Positions 16,235-23,026 of a stretch of DNA of 64,000 bases are shown here, piece after piece (the first letter of the stretch is position 1; every line of letters begins with the position of its first letter). The DNA comes from Deltaproteobacteria bacterium (GTDB lineage Bacteria > Myxococcota_A > UBA9042 > DTJE01), in the NCBI GenBank assembly GCA_029547805.1, contig JAKPOP010000010.1:273675-337674 (forward strand). Reading direction: 5' to 3'. The notes beneath the pieces are model-generated. The model was not told the DNA's origin. It saw only the letters and a list, made by a program, of their open reading frames with translations, and ran no database searches. Made by a program: the position numbers and the translations under genes.

Positions 16235-17181
16235 AGCGCTATGTCCAGATGCGCGTGCGGGTCCCGGTCCGGGTCCAGGACCGGGTCACCGACGCCTGGA
16301 TGGCCCGAGGCGCCCTGGGCGTCCAGGAGGAACACCGGGGACTGACCCCGACCGACGGCCCGGTGGTGTCGGGCAACCCGGCGGAGTGGGCCGGCGCGGC
16401 CCTGCCGAACCCCGACCCCGAGGTCACGCTGACGGCGTGGTTCGAGGAACCGGCCACTCCCGAAGGGGAATCCCTGGCGATCCAGGGGCTGCTGGCGGGG
16501 CTGTCGCCGCACGAGGCCGGCCCGGTGCAGGTGGAGGCCTCCTGGCTCGAGGATCAGGACTGGAACGCCCAGTGGAAGGCGTCCTGGCAGCCGGTGACCG
16601 TGGGACGGGTGCGGATCGTCCCGACCTTCATCGAGGCCCCAGGCCCCTGGGAGGGACTGATCTTGCGCCTGGACCCCGGGATGGCCTTCGGCACCGGCAC
16701 CCACGTCACGACCGCCACATGCCTGGAGTTCCTCCAGGAGGTGCTGACGCCCCCCAGGCCCATCGAGGTGCTGGACGTCGGGACCGGCAGCGGCATCCTG
16801 GCCCTGGCGGCCCTGGGACTCGGGGCCCGGGGGGCCCTGGGGGTCGACCTGGACCCCGACGCCCTGGAGGAGGCCCGCCGGAACGCCCGGCGGAACGGCC
16901 TGGAGGACCGCCTGCGCCTGTCCTCGCGGCCCCTGGCCGGCGACGAAGGGGAGTTCCCGCTGGTGCTGGCGAACCTGCTGGCGCCGGTGCTGGTGCACCT
17001 GGCGGCACCTCTGGCCCGGGTCACCGCCCCGGGAGGCCACCTGGTGACCTCCGGCGTCCTCGAGGACCAGCAGCCCGAGGTCCAGGCGGCCCTGTCCCGC
17101 CAGGGGATCCATCCCCGGGCCATCCGCAGCCGCGAGGGCTGGGTCACCGCCATCTGGGTCCGCCCGGACCCGCCTCCGTGA
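16231..17181 (+). CDS. prmA: Ribosomal protein L11 methyltransferase
   Basis: 316 residues: an N-terminal L11-recognition domain (about 1-100), the linker EDQDWNAQWKASWQPVTVG, and a class I SAM-methyltransferase domain with MAFGTGTHVTTATCLEFL, the glycine-rich VLDVGTGSGILALAALGLGA and ANLLAPVLVHLA. PrmA trimethylates L11 lysines and the N-terminus. All expected motifs are present. The start overlaps the ADP-dependent kinase stop. A 15-base gap separates its 3' end from the convergent deacetylase gene. Confidence 0.92.
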   Translation: MKRYVQMRVRVPVRVQDRVTDAWMARGALGVQEEHRGLTPTDGPVVSGNPAEWAGAALPNPDPEVTLTAWFEEPATPEGESLAIQGLLAGLSPHEAGPVQVEASWLEDQDWNAQWKASWQPVTVGRVRIVPTFIEAPGPWEGLILRLDPGMAFGTGTHVTTATCLEFLQEVLTPPRPIEVLDVGTGSGILALAALGLGARGALGVDLDPDALEEARRNARRNGLEDRLRLSSRPLAGDEGEFPLVLANLLAPVLVHLAAPLARVTAPGGHLVTSGVLEDQQPEVQAALSRQGIHPRAIRSREGWVTAIWVRPDPPP

Positions 17182-17196
17182 CCGTCGGCCGGGGGA

Positions 17197-17976
17197 TCAC
17201 CCCAGGATGTCGCCCGTGGTCTCCCGGCGGAATCCCTCGGCGGCCTGCAGGCCGCAGCGTTCCCCGATCCGACGGGCCCACTCCCGGACCAGAAATCCGA
17301 TGGCGGGACGGTAGTGATCGGCATCGAGCAGCGGGAGCCACTCGGCCCCGGACCCGGCGGCCTGGAGCCCCATCCGCAGGTCCTGCACGGTCAGGCGCAT
17401 CTGGGACTCGTGGAGGCACAGGGCGTCCACCTTGCGTTCGAGGAACGGCCCGATGTCCACAAAGTGGTCGAAGTGCAGCGACGACTTGGCGAAGTAGAAC
17501 CGCTCGGGCACCAGGTGCGGCCTGAGGCCCCCCTCCAGTTGATCCGGGTGGTACAGGGGGAAGTGGCTGAAGGAGACGGCCTCCAGGGCGGCCCAGGCCA
17601 CCGCCCGGTGGTCCGGGTGGGGTTCGAAGGGGGCGAAGGCATCGAAGGTCAGCAGGCGATCGGGCCGGTGGCGACGGATGGCCTCCATGAAGCGCCCCCG
17701 CAACTCCAGCACCGGCACCGCCCCCAGGTCCCCGTCGGGGTAGCCCAGGAACTCCACCGAGGCCTTTCCCAGGAAGTCCGCCACCGCCCGGGCCTCCCGG
17801 TCCCGGCTCTGGACCACCAGTTCGGCCGACGGGAGTTCAAAGGACCCCTTGCCGTTGTCGGTGGCGATCACCTCGTGGACGGTCCATCCCTCGGCGATCA
17901 TCCGCGCCAGGGTGCCCCCGGCGAAGAACTCGGCATCATCGGCGTGCGCGCACAACACCAGGGCCGTTCGTGCCAT
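17197..17976 (-). CDS. PIG-L family (LmbE/BshB-like) zinc-dependent deacetylase
   Basis: 259 residues. The zinc-site motif AHADDAEF near residue 10 and a second metal histidine in EPHPDHRAVAW near residue 120 define the family, which removes acetyl groups from N-acetylglucosaminyl compounds (bacillithiol, mycothiol, GPI or antibiotic precursors). GTLARMIAEGWTVHEVIATDNGKGS is typical of the first strand-helix unit (residues about 21-45). No bshA or bshC partner is in the window. The gene is alone on this strand, with a ribosome-binding site GGAGGGGGAG before the ATG. The nearest related chemistry is the tailoring operon at 3991-12290, but a link is only speculative. Confidence 0.85.
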   Translation of the reverse strand: MARTALVLCAHADDAEFFAGGTLARMIAEGWTVHEVIATDNGKGSFELPSAELVVQSRDREARAVADFLGKASVEFLGYPDGDLGAVPVLELRGRFMEAIRRHRPDRLLTFDAFAPFEPHPDHRAVAWAALEAVSFSHFPLYHPDQLEGGLRPHLVPERFYFAKSSLHFDHFVDIGPFLERKVDALCLHESQMRLTVQDLRMGLQAAGSGAEWLPLLDADHYRPAIGFLVREWARRIGERCGLQAAEGFRRETTGDILG

Positions 17977-18094
17977 CCCACTCCCCCTCCAGGAGGTCCC
18001 CCGATGCTAGCACTTCCGGGAGCACCGGAAAGGCGATACCGGCACCGGGAGGCTTGCGCTATGCTCCCGTCCGGCGTTCGACGAGGCACCGGTC

Positions 18095-19468
18095 ATGCGC
18101 GACTGGCTCCTGCGCCTGCACCACCCGTTCCGGATCTCCCCCGAGGCCCCGCCCCTGTCGGACCCTCAAACGGTCCGACGCCTTTACGAGCGCCACCGGT
18201 GGAGCACCTTCCTGTCGGTGACGCTGGGCTACGGCATCTTCTACGTCGGGCGGATCAACTTCAGCGTCGCCAAGAAGCCCATGCTCGACGAGGGGGTCCT
18301 CAATGCCACCGAGATGGGCATGATCGGCTCGGCGCTGCTGATCGCCTATGCCGTCGGGAAGTTCGCAAACGGGTTCCTGGCGGACCGGTCCAATATCCCG
18401 CGCTTCATGGCCAGCGGCCTGCTGGTCATCGCCCTGGTCAACGCGGTGCTGGGATTCCAGCCGGGCTTCTGGGCGTTCCTGGGCCTCTGGGCCCTCAACG
18501 GCTGGTTCCAGTCCGTCGGGGCGCCATCCAGCATCGTGTCCCTCTCCCGGTGGTTCAGCCCCGGCGAGCGGGGCACCCGCTATGGCGTCTGGTGCATCAG
18601 CCACAACCTCGGAGAGGTGGTGACCTTCCTGGTCACCTCGGCCCTGGTATCGGCCTGGGGCTGGCGGATGGGCTTCTTTGGCCCGGCGGCCATCTGCGCC
18701 GTCGGGGGCCTGCTGCTGCTGCGATTCCTGGTGGACCGTCCCGAGGCCGAGGGCCTGCCGCCGGTGACGGTCTATCGCAACGACCCGGCCCCGACCGAGC
18801 GGGAGGGCCAGTCGGTGGGCGCCGTCCAGCGGGAGGTGCTGACCAACCCGGCGGTCTGGGTCCTGGGGATCGCCAGCGCAATGATGTATGTCTCCCGTTA
18901 CGGCGTGAACCACTGGGGCCCCCTCTTCCTGCAGGAGTCGAAGGGGCACTCCCTGATGGACTCGGGCACGGTGATGGGGATCTACTCCTTTGCGGGACTG
19001 GCGGGGTCCTTCCTGTCGGGCATCATCAGCGACCGCTTCTTCCAGGCCCGGCGGAGTCTCCCGTGCTTCCTGGCCGGGGTGACGCAGGTGGCCTCCCTGG
19101 CGGCCCTGGCCCTCATCCCCCCGGGGCACCTCTGGCTGGACGCCCTGGCCCTGACGGTCTTCGGCTTCGCCATGGGCATCCTGGTGTCGTTCCTGGGGGG
19201 CCTGATGGCCATCGACATCGTGTCGCCCCGAGCCGCCGGCGCCGCCTCGGGGCTCGTGGGTCTCCTGTCCTACATCGGGGCCTCGATCCAGGACACCGTG
19301 AGCGGGCGCCTGATCGACGTGGGCCGGGTCGTGCAACCGGACGGTTCGGCGGTGACGGACTTCGGGCCGACCCTGGCCTTCTGGCTTGGGGCCTCGCTGC
19401 TGTCGGTTCTGTTGCCGTTGACGGTCTGGCGGCAGGTGGAGCAGGCCCGGACCGGGGGCCGCCGATGA
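18095..19468 (+). CDS. Organophosphate:phosphate antiporter family transporter (GlpT/UhpT-like MFS)
   Basis: 457 residues with about twelve hydrophobic helices. Family signatures are YGIFYVGRINFSVAKKPM after the first helix, the GKFANGFLADR loop, and SRWFSPGERGTRYGVWCISHN in the central region. OPA transporters exchange glycerol 3-phosphate, hexose 6-phosphate or phosphoglycerate for phosphate. A TATGCT box at 18060-18065 could be the -10 element of its promoter, with no good -35. It overlaps the downstream membrane protein by four bases. The substrate cannot be assigned; UhpC-type sensors share the fold, but no uhpAB partner is present. Confidence 0.85.
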   Translation: MRDWLLRLHHPFRISPEAPPLSDPQTVRRLYERHRWSTFLSVTLGYGIFYVGRINFSVAKKPMLDEGVLNATEMGMIGSALLIAYAVGKFANGFLADRSNIPRFMASGLLVIALVNAVLGFQPGFWAFLGLWALNGWFQSVGAPSSIVSLSRWFSPGERGTRYGVWCISHNLGEVVTFLVTSALVSAWGWRMGFFGPAAICAVGGLLLLRFLVDRPEAEGLPPVTVYRNDPAPTEREGQSVGAVQREVLTNPAVWVLGIASAMMYVSRYGVNHWGPLFLQESKGHSLMDSGTVMGIYSFAGLAGSFLSGIISDRFFQARRSLPCFLAGVTQVASLAALALIPPGHLWLDALALTVFGFAMGILVSFLGGLMAIDIVSPRAAGAASGLVGLLSYIGASIQDTVSGRLIDVGRVVQPDGSAVTDFGPTLAFWLGASLLSVLLPLTVWRQVEQARTGGRR

Positions 19469-20922
19469 CCCCTGCGGCCCCGGTCGGGTCCCGGGACCGC
19501 CCCGGCCCATGGCGCCTGCTGGCCCGGTGGGTCCCGGTCCTGGTGTCCGCAGCCTGGATGGCCCTCCCGGTCCCGCCGGTCCAGGACCTCCCGGCCCAGG
19601 CGGCCCTGATCCAGGTGGCAGGCCAGCCGGACCCCCTCTGGGTCCAGGGCCCCTGGACAGGGCACTCGGCGGCCTTCTACGGCATCGGCGGCCTGCTGGC
19701 CCGGGCCATCGGGGGACCCGCCGCCGCGCAGGTGCTGGCCGGCCTTGGCCTCCTGCTGCTACCCCTGGGCGCCTGGCGCCTGGCGCGATGGATCGAGGGC
19801 GACGAGGACCTGGCGACCTGGGGAGGGGCCCTCCTTGGCATGGGACACATCCCATGGATGGGCTTCCTGCCATTCCAGGTGGCCCTCGGGGCGACCCTGT
19901 GCCTGTTGCCCGAGGTCCTGCGCCGCCGGACCGCCCTGGGCACCGCCGCCTGGGCCCTGCTGGCCTCGGCCGTCGTCTGGTCCCTGCACGCCCTGGCCCT
20001 GCCGGGCCTCTGGCTGGGCCTCCTGGGGCTGGCGCCGGACCGATCCCGTCGCCTGGCGGCCCTGGCCGCCCTGCCTCTTCCCTTCGTGATCTGGCAGGCC
20101 ACGGGGGCAGACCACGGCGGGGTCCTGTGGCCCCCGGACCCGGCGGACCTCCCGGATCGCCTGGTCCGCCCCTGGCGCTTCCTGGGCCCGCCGTCCCGCT
20201 TCCTGGGATGGTTGCCCGGGACCTGGCTGGCCGGGGTCGCGGCCTGGCACCTGCGGGGCTGGCGCCGGTCCCGTCCCGAGGCCCGAGGCGCCGCACTGGT
20301 CTTCCTGGCGTTCCTGGCACTGGCCGCGGTCCTGCCCGATTTCCTGCAGCGCCCCCGGATCGTCCACCCCTGGGTCCGGCTGGCGCCCCTGGCCGGGGCC
20401 CTGGTGGTGGCCTCTCTGCCCCGCACCGAGGTCCCACGGGTCCTGCGCCTCCTGACCCTGCTGGTCCTGTGCCTCTGCGCGGCCTTCACCTGGGTCCTGG
20501 CCCTCCAGGAACGGTCCCGGCTCCAGCCCGCCGCCGAGGCCATCCGGTCCCTGCCCCCCGGCGAGGTGGTCCTGGGAGTGACCCTGCACCGTCCCCCCGA
20601 GGGGTCCTGGCTTCGGACCTACCCGGCCCTGCACCTGCCCTTCCTCTACCAGGCCGATGGCCTTGGAAGCACCCTGGCCCCCTTCACCCACGGCGACTCC
20701 CCGGTGCGCCTGCGGCCCGATGCGGCGGCAGTGGCCGACCTGGCCCTCCAGGACGTCCAGCGCTACGTGGCCCAGGGGACCCCGCTGGCGACGCGGGTCC
20801 TCACCGACGGCGGTGACGACCCCACCTTCCTGGCCATTTCGGGCCTCCGGGACCTGCCCCCCTGCCCCGAACCCTTCCCGCCGCCCTGGCGATGCCTTCG
20901 CCTGGGGCCCCGGAAACCCTAG
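19465..20922 (+). CDS. Polytopic membrane protein, possibly glycosyltransferase-like, unknown function
   Basis: 485 residues with roughly ten hydrophobic helices and Arg/Pro-rich short loops. It resembles the membrane part of GT39/GT87-type polyprenyl-sugar glycosyltransferases in overall shape (helices, then a soluble C-terminal domain of about 130 residues), but the first-loop acidic motif typical of GT39 is not obvious; PVPPVQDLPAQAALIQVAGQ (about residues 34-53) occupies that loop. The start overlaps the transporter stop (ATGA). Its last 22 codons lie inside the 191-bp direct repeat (20854-21044), so the present C-terminus (CLRLGPRKP) may have been shaped by that duplication. Function is not recognised. 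Confidence 0.7.
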   Translation: MTPAAPVGSRDRPGPWRLLARWVPVLVSAAWMALPVPPVQDLPAQAALIQVAGQPDPLWVQGPWTGHSAAFYGIGGLLARAIGGPAAAQVLAGLGLLLLPLGAWRLARWIEGDEDLATWGGALLGMGHIPWMGFLPFQVALGATLCLLPEVLRRRTALGTAAWALLASAVVWSLHALALPGLWLGLLGLAPDRSRRLAALAALPLPFVIWQATGADHGGVLWPPDPADLPDRLVRPWRFLGPPSRFLGWLPGTWLAGVAAWHLRGWRRSRPEARGAALVFLAFLALAAVLPDFLQRPRIVHPWVRLAPLAGALVVASLPRTEVPRVLRLLTLLVLCLCAAFTWVLALQERSRLQPAAEAIRSLPPGEVVLGVTLHRPPEGSWLRTYPALHLPFLYQADGLGSTLAPFTHGDSPVRLRPDAAAVADLALQDVQRYVAQGTPLATRVLTDGGDDPTFLAISGLRDLPPCPEPFPPPWRCLRLGPRKP

Positions 20923-21044
20923 CCCGGAGCCCTCCCGCCTTGCATTTCGGCCACCGCGGATCCGGCCTTGCCATTCCGTCCCTGGGGAGGACTCGATGGA
21001 GCGAACGGTCCTGGTCCCGGACATCCGGTGCGATCACTGCGCCC
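20854..21044 (+). repeat. 191-bp direct repeat, copy 1
   Basis: Matches 22684-22874 over the same length with about 16 mismatches by eye (roughly 92% identity) and no gaps. It covers the 3' end of the membrane-protein gene, the intergenic ribosome-binding region and the first 16 codons of a copZ-like gene. Identity stops two bases before an IS3-type terminal sequence. The pair brackets about 1.64 kb of scrambled mobile DNA. Confidence 0.9.
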
Positions 21045-21049
21045 AGTGA
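20996..21049 (+). pseudogene. Truncated copZ-like gene, 5' fragment
   Basis: Starts with the same GGGGAGGACTCG leader and ATG as the intact copZ-like gene at 22826 and codes for MERTVLVPDIRCDHCAQ before a TGA. The CxxC metal-site motif is present, but the rest of the ferredoxin-like HMA domain is missing. The stop codon is formed by the first bases of an IS3-like terminal repeat, so an insertion sequence most likely interrupted this copy. Confidence 0.8.
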
Positions 21050-21073
21050 CCTGCACCCGGTTTCCTTGGACCC
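21047..21073 (+). mobile_element. IS3-family-like terminal inverted repeat (one end only)
   Basis: The 27 bases begin TGACCTGCACCCGG and end in TTTCCTTGGACCC, the pattern of IS3-family ends (TG...CTG...TTGGAC). The copy-1 repeat breaks exactly here, as expected for an insertion site. No orfA/orfB transposase and no matching right end are seen downstream, so only the end remains. Confidence 0.5.
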
Positions 21074-21276
21074 AAACTGGGGGTCATGACCCCGAGGGAG
21101 GATATTTCCAGGAGATGAGAAAGATGACAAGGTAGACATCGATTTGCGCGCTGATCGGTTCGGTTGGGAATACATGGCCACTGTGGGTGGGAGGGCGGGA
21201 GCGCGCCTTCGTCGGCACCGGCAGGGCGTTGCTCGGCACGGACAGGCGAGGGTGAATCTCGGACCCGGCAGGTGGT
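21074..21276. other. Non-coding remnant inside the island
   Basis: About 200 bases, less G+C-rich than the flanks, including ATATTTCC and a GAGATGAGAAAGATGACAAG run. No frame of plausible coding quality and no terminator were found. Probably debris of the lost insertion sequence. Confidence 0.4.
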
Positions 21277-21699
21277 TCACGTTTCGTGCTTCAGCGACCT
21301 TCGCTGCAGGAACTCCAGCGGCTTGATGATCTCGATGGGGAAGGTTCCGGCCAACACGAGCAGGTCCTGGTCCCCGGAAACGATGCAGTCCGCCTCGGTT
21401 GCGAGGGCACAGGCCAGGAAGATGTCATCCTTCGGATCGCGGCACATCGGAGCCGGCAGGGGAGCAGGCTTCACGATGGTGGCTTTCGCCACAAGCATCG
21501 CAAGGAACTGGTCGAAGAACGGTAGGGGGTGCTTCGCCAGCAGTGCATGACCGGCCGCCTGGTATTCGGCCAGGATCTCCGGCGACATGACGACCTCAAC
21601 ATCCATGGAGAAGCAGGCGTCGAGGACTCTCCCTGGGGTTCCGGCGAAGAACACTCCGGACAGAAACACGTTGGTGTCGAGTACAACCTTGATGCTCAC
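21277..21699 (-). CDS. PIN-domain ribonuclease toxin
   Basis: 140 residues. The PIN fold's acidic residues are visible: VVLDTNVFLSG (first Asp), SPEILAEY (Glu), CRDPKDDIFLACA (Asp pair) and IVSGDQDLL (last Asp). It is of the 'putative toxin, PIN family' type that starts LDTNVxxSG. GTG start at 21699 overlaps the stop of the upstream antitoxin gene (GTGA), the usual coupling in toxin-antitoxin operons. It would cleave specific RNA when freed from its antitoxin. It sits inside the repeat-bounded island and so is likely acquired. Confidence 0.85.
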   Translation of the reverse strand: MSIKVVLDTNVFLSGVFFAGTPGRVLDACFSMDVEVVMSPEILAEYQAAGHALLAKHPLPFFDQFLAMLVAKATIVKPAPLPAPMCRDPKDDIFLACALATEADCIVSGDQDLLVLAGTFPIEIIKPLEFLQRRSLKHET

Positions 21700-21956
21700 T
21701 GGCCTTCCCGGACCGCCTTGATGACCTTTGGGATGTCCGACCGCTTCAGGCCGGCCTTCCTGGCGTGGGCGCGCAGTCGCTTGAGTGCGGCGTCGAACTC
21801 CTCGCTGGAGGGAGTTGCGATGACCTTGAGCATCAGCGCATCGCCCGAAGCCATGACGATGAATTCATCGCCCTCCCGCAGGCCCATCTTCTGGCGGATG
21901 GCGAGGGGAATGACGACCTGTCCCCTGGAGGACATCTTGGTGGTAGCGAGTGCCAT
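21696..21956 (-). CDS. AbrB/MazE-type antitoxin
   Basis: 86 residues. The N-terminal swapped-hairpin DNA-binding domain reads TKMSSRGQVVIPLAIRQKMG and LREGDEFIVMASGDALMLK. The C-terminal third (SSEEFDAALKRLRAHARKAG) is helical and probably wraps the PIN toxin. ATG at 21956 has GGAG upstream; the frame continues open upstream but only as low-complexity sequence. Such antitoxins usually repress their own operon; on the minus strand a TACAAT box lies just upstream near 21990. Confidence 0.85.
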   Translation of the reverse strand: MALATTKMSSRGQVVIPLAIRQKMGLREGDEFIVMASGDALMLKVIATPSSEEFDAALKRLRAHARKAGLKRSDIPKVIKAVREGQ

Positions 21957-22135
21957 GGCGATCTCCGTCGCGATCTTACCGTCAAGATTGTAGGGATACT
22001 CTGTTCGGAATGGAAGCGCGCGTGGAAAGGTGTCACGGACTCCGCGAGAAGGGACGTCAGGAGACACGAAGATGTACGAATCTGTCCCGGGAGAAGCAGT
22101 GGTATCGAGGGGAGTTCCTGCCCAGGGGGCCCGAG

Positions 22136-22692
22136 ATGCGGCACCGGCTTCGGGAGGAGGAAGTCGTGACAATCGAGATCCTGGCGGAGCGAGGTCAGAG
22201 CAAGTCGGAGATCGCGAGGACTCTGGGCGTGACGGAGGGCAAGGTCGAGGCGAAGGTGCGGCTTTCGCGGCCGCGGGCCGGGCCTGGTGGCGGACGGTAC
22301 GACGGACTGGCCGACCTGCAGGCCTGGTCGGATGCACGGCTGGAGACCTGGGCGAAGCAGGCGGTCTGCCCGGCGACGGGACGCCGGCGCAGGATTCATG
22401 GGAAGCCGAGGTCCCGTTGTTGTCTCCGCTGCCAATGCTGCTGCCGGAGCCCTTCGATGTGGTCATGACGCGTCCGGTGCACCGGGACTGCATGGTGCAC
22501 TTCGAGGACCGCCAGTACCCGGTGCCCTTTGAGCAAGTCGGGCAGCGGGTTGAGGTCCGCGGCTGCGGGGGCAAGGCACAGATCGCCGCGGACGGGAAGG
22601 TGCTGCGGGAGTACGAGCGCCACACGCCGGGACGAGTCCTGGTGGACCTGAGTTGTGACGAGGGGCAGGCGACGACCGACGTACTGCCCCCC
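22136..22692 (+). pseudogene. IS21-family istA transposase, internally deleted and frameshifted
   Basis: The 5' part, starting at ATG 22136, encodes an IstA-like helix-turn-helix (RLREEEVVTIEILAERGQSK, then SEIARTLGVTEGKV). It then jumps directly to a segment resembling the region after the catalytic core (YDGLADLQAWSDARLETWAK), so the DDE core is missing. After a frameshift near 22380 the C-terminal domain follows: PEPFDVVMTRPVHRDCMVHF, FEDRQYPVPFEQVGQRVEVR and EGQATTDVLPP are characteristic of IstA. No istB is present. The last codons run into copy 2 of the 191-bp repeat. Clearly inactive. Confidence 0.8.
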
Positions 22693-22874
22693 TGCCCAGA
22701 CCCCTTCCCGCCGCCCAGGCGACGCCTTCGCCTGGGGCCCCGGAAACCCTGGCCCGGAGCCCTCCCGCCTTGCATTTCGGACAGCGCAGATCCAGCCTTT
22801 CCATCCCGTTCCTTGGGAGGACTCGATGGAGCGAACGGTCCTGGTCCAGAACATCCAGTGCGATCACTGCGCCC
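22684..22874 (+). repeat. 191-bp direct repeat, copy 2
   Basis: Second copy of the segment at 20854-21044. It carries the tail of the neighbouring coding sequence, the leader and the first 16 codons of the intact copZ-like gene. Mismatches cluster in the leader (GGACAGCGCAG versus GGCCACCGCGG), while the ribosome-binding site and start codon are conserved. Confidence 0.9.
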
Positions 22875-23023
22875 GGACCATCCGGCGGGAACTGGCGGAC
22901 ATCGCCGGCGTCCAGGACGTCCAGGTCGAAGGGAAGTCCTTGACGGTCCGCTGGGAGGCCCCGGCCACCTGGGAGCAGATCCGCACGACCCTGGGCGAGA
23001 TCGGCTACCCGCCAAGCGAGTGA
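22826..23023 (+). CDS. copZ: Copper chaperone with one heavy-metal-associated domain
   Basis: 65 residues, a single HMA domain (beta-alpha-beta-beta-alpha-beta). The metal motif is QCDHCA with the two cysteines near residues 12 and 15, preceded by VQNI. TTGGGAGG lies just before the ATG. It would shuttle Cu(I) to the ATPase encoded three bases downstream. A truncated copy of the same gene lies 1.83 kb upstream. No CueR or CsoR regulator is visible nearby. Confidence 0.85.
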   Translation: MERTVLVQNIQCDHCARTIRRELADIAGVQDVQVEGKSLTVRWEAPATWEQIRTTLGEIGYPPSE

Positions 23024-23026
23024 GCG

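Noticed and set aside
17197-17976. Bacillithiol biosynthesis gene (bshB)
   Set aside because: The PIG-L family is certain, but no bshA or bshC lies nearby, and the family acts on many N-acetyl sugars.
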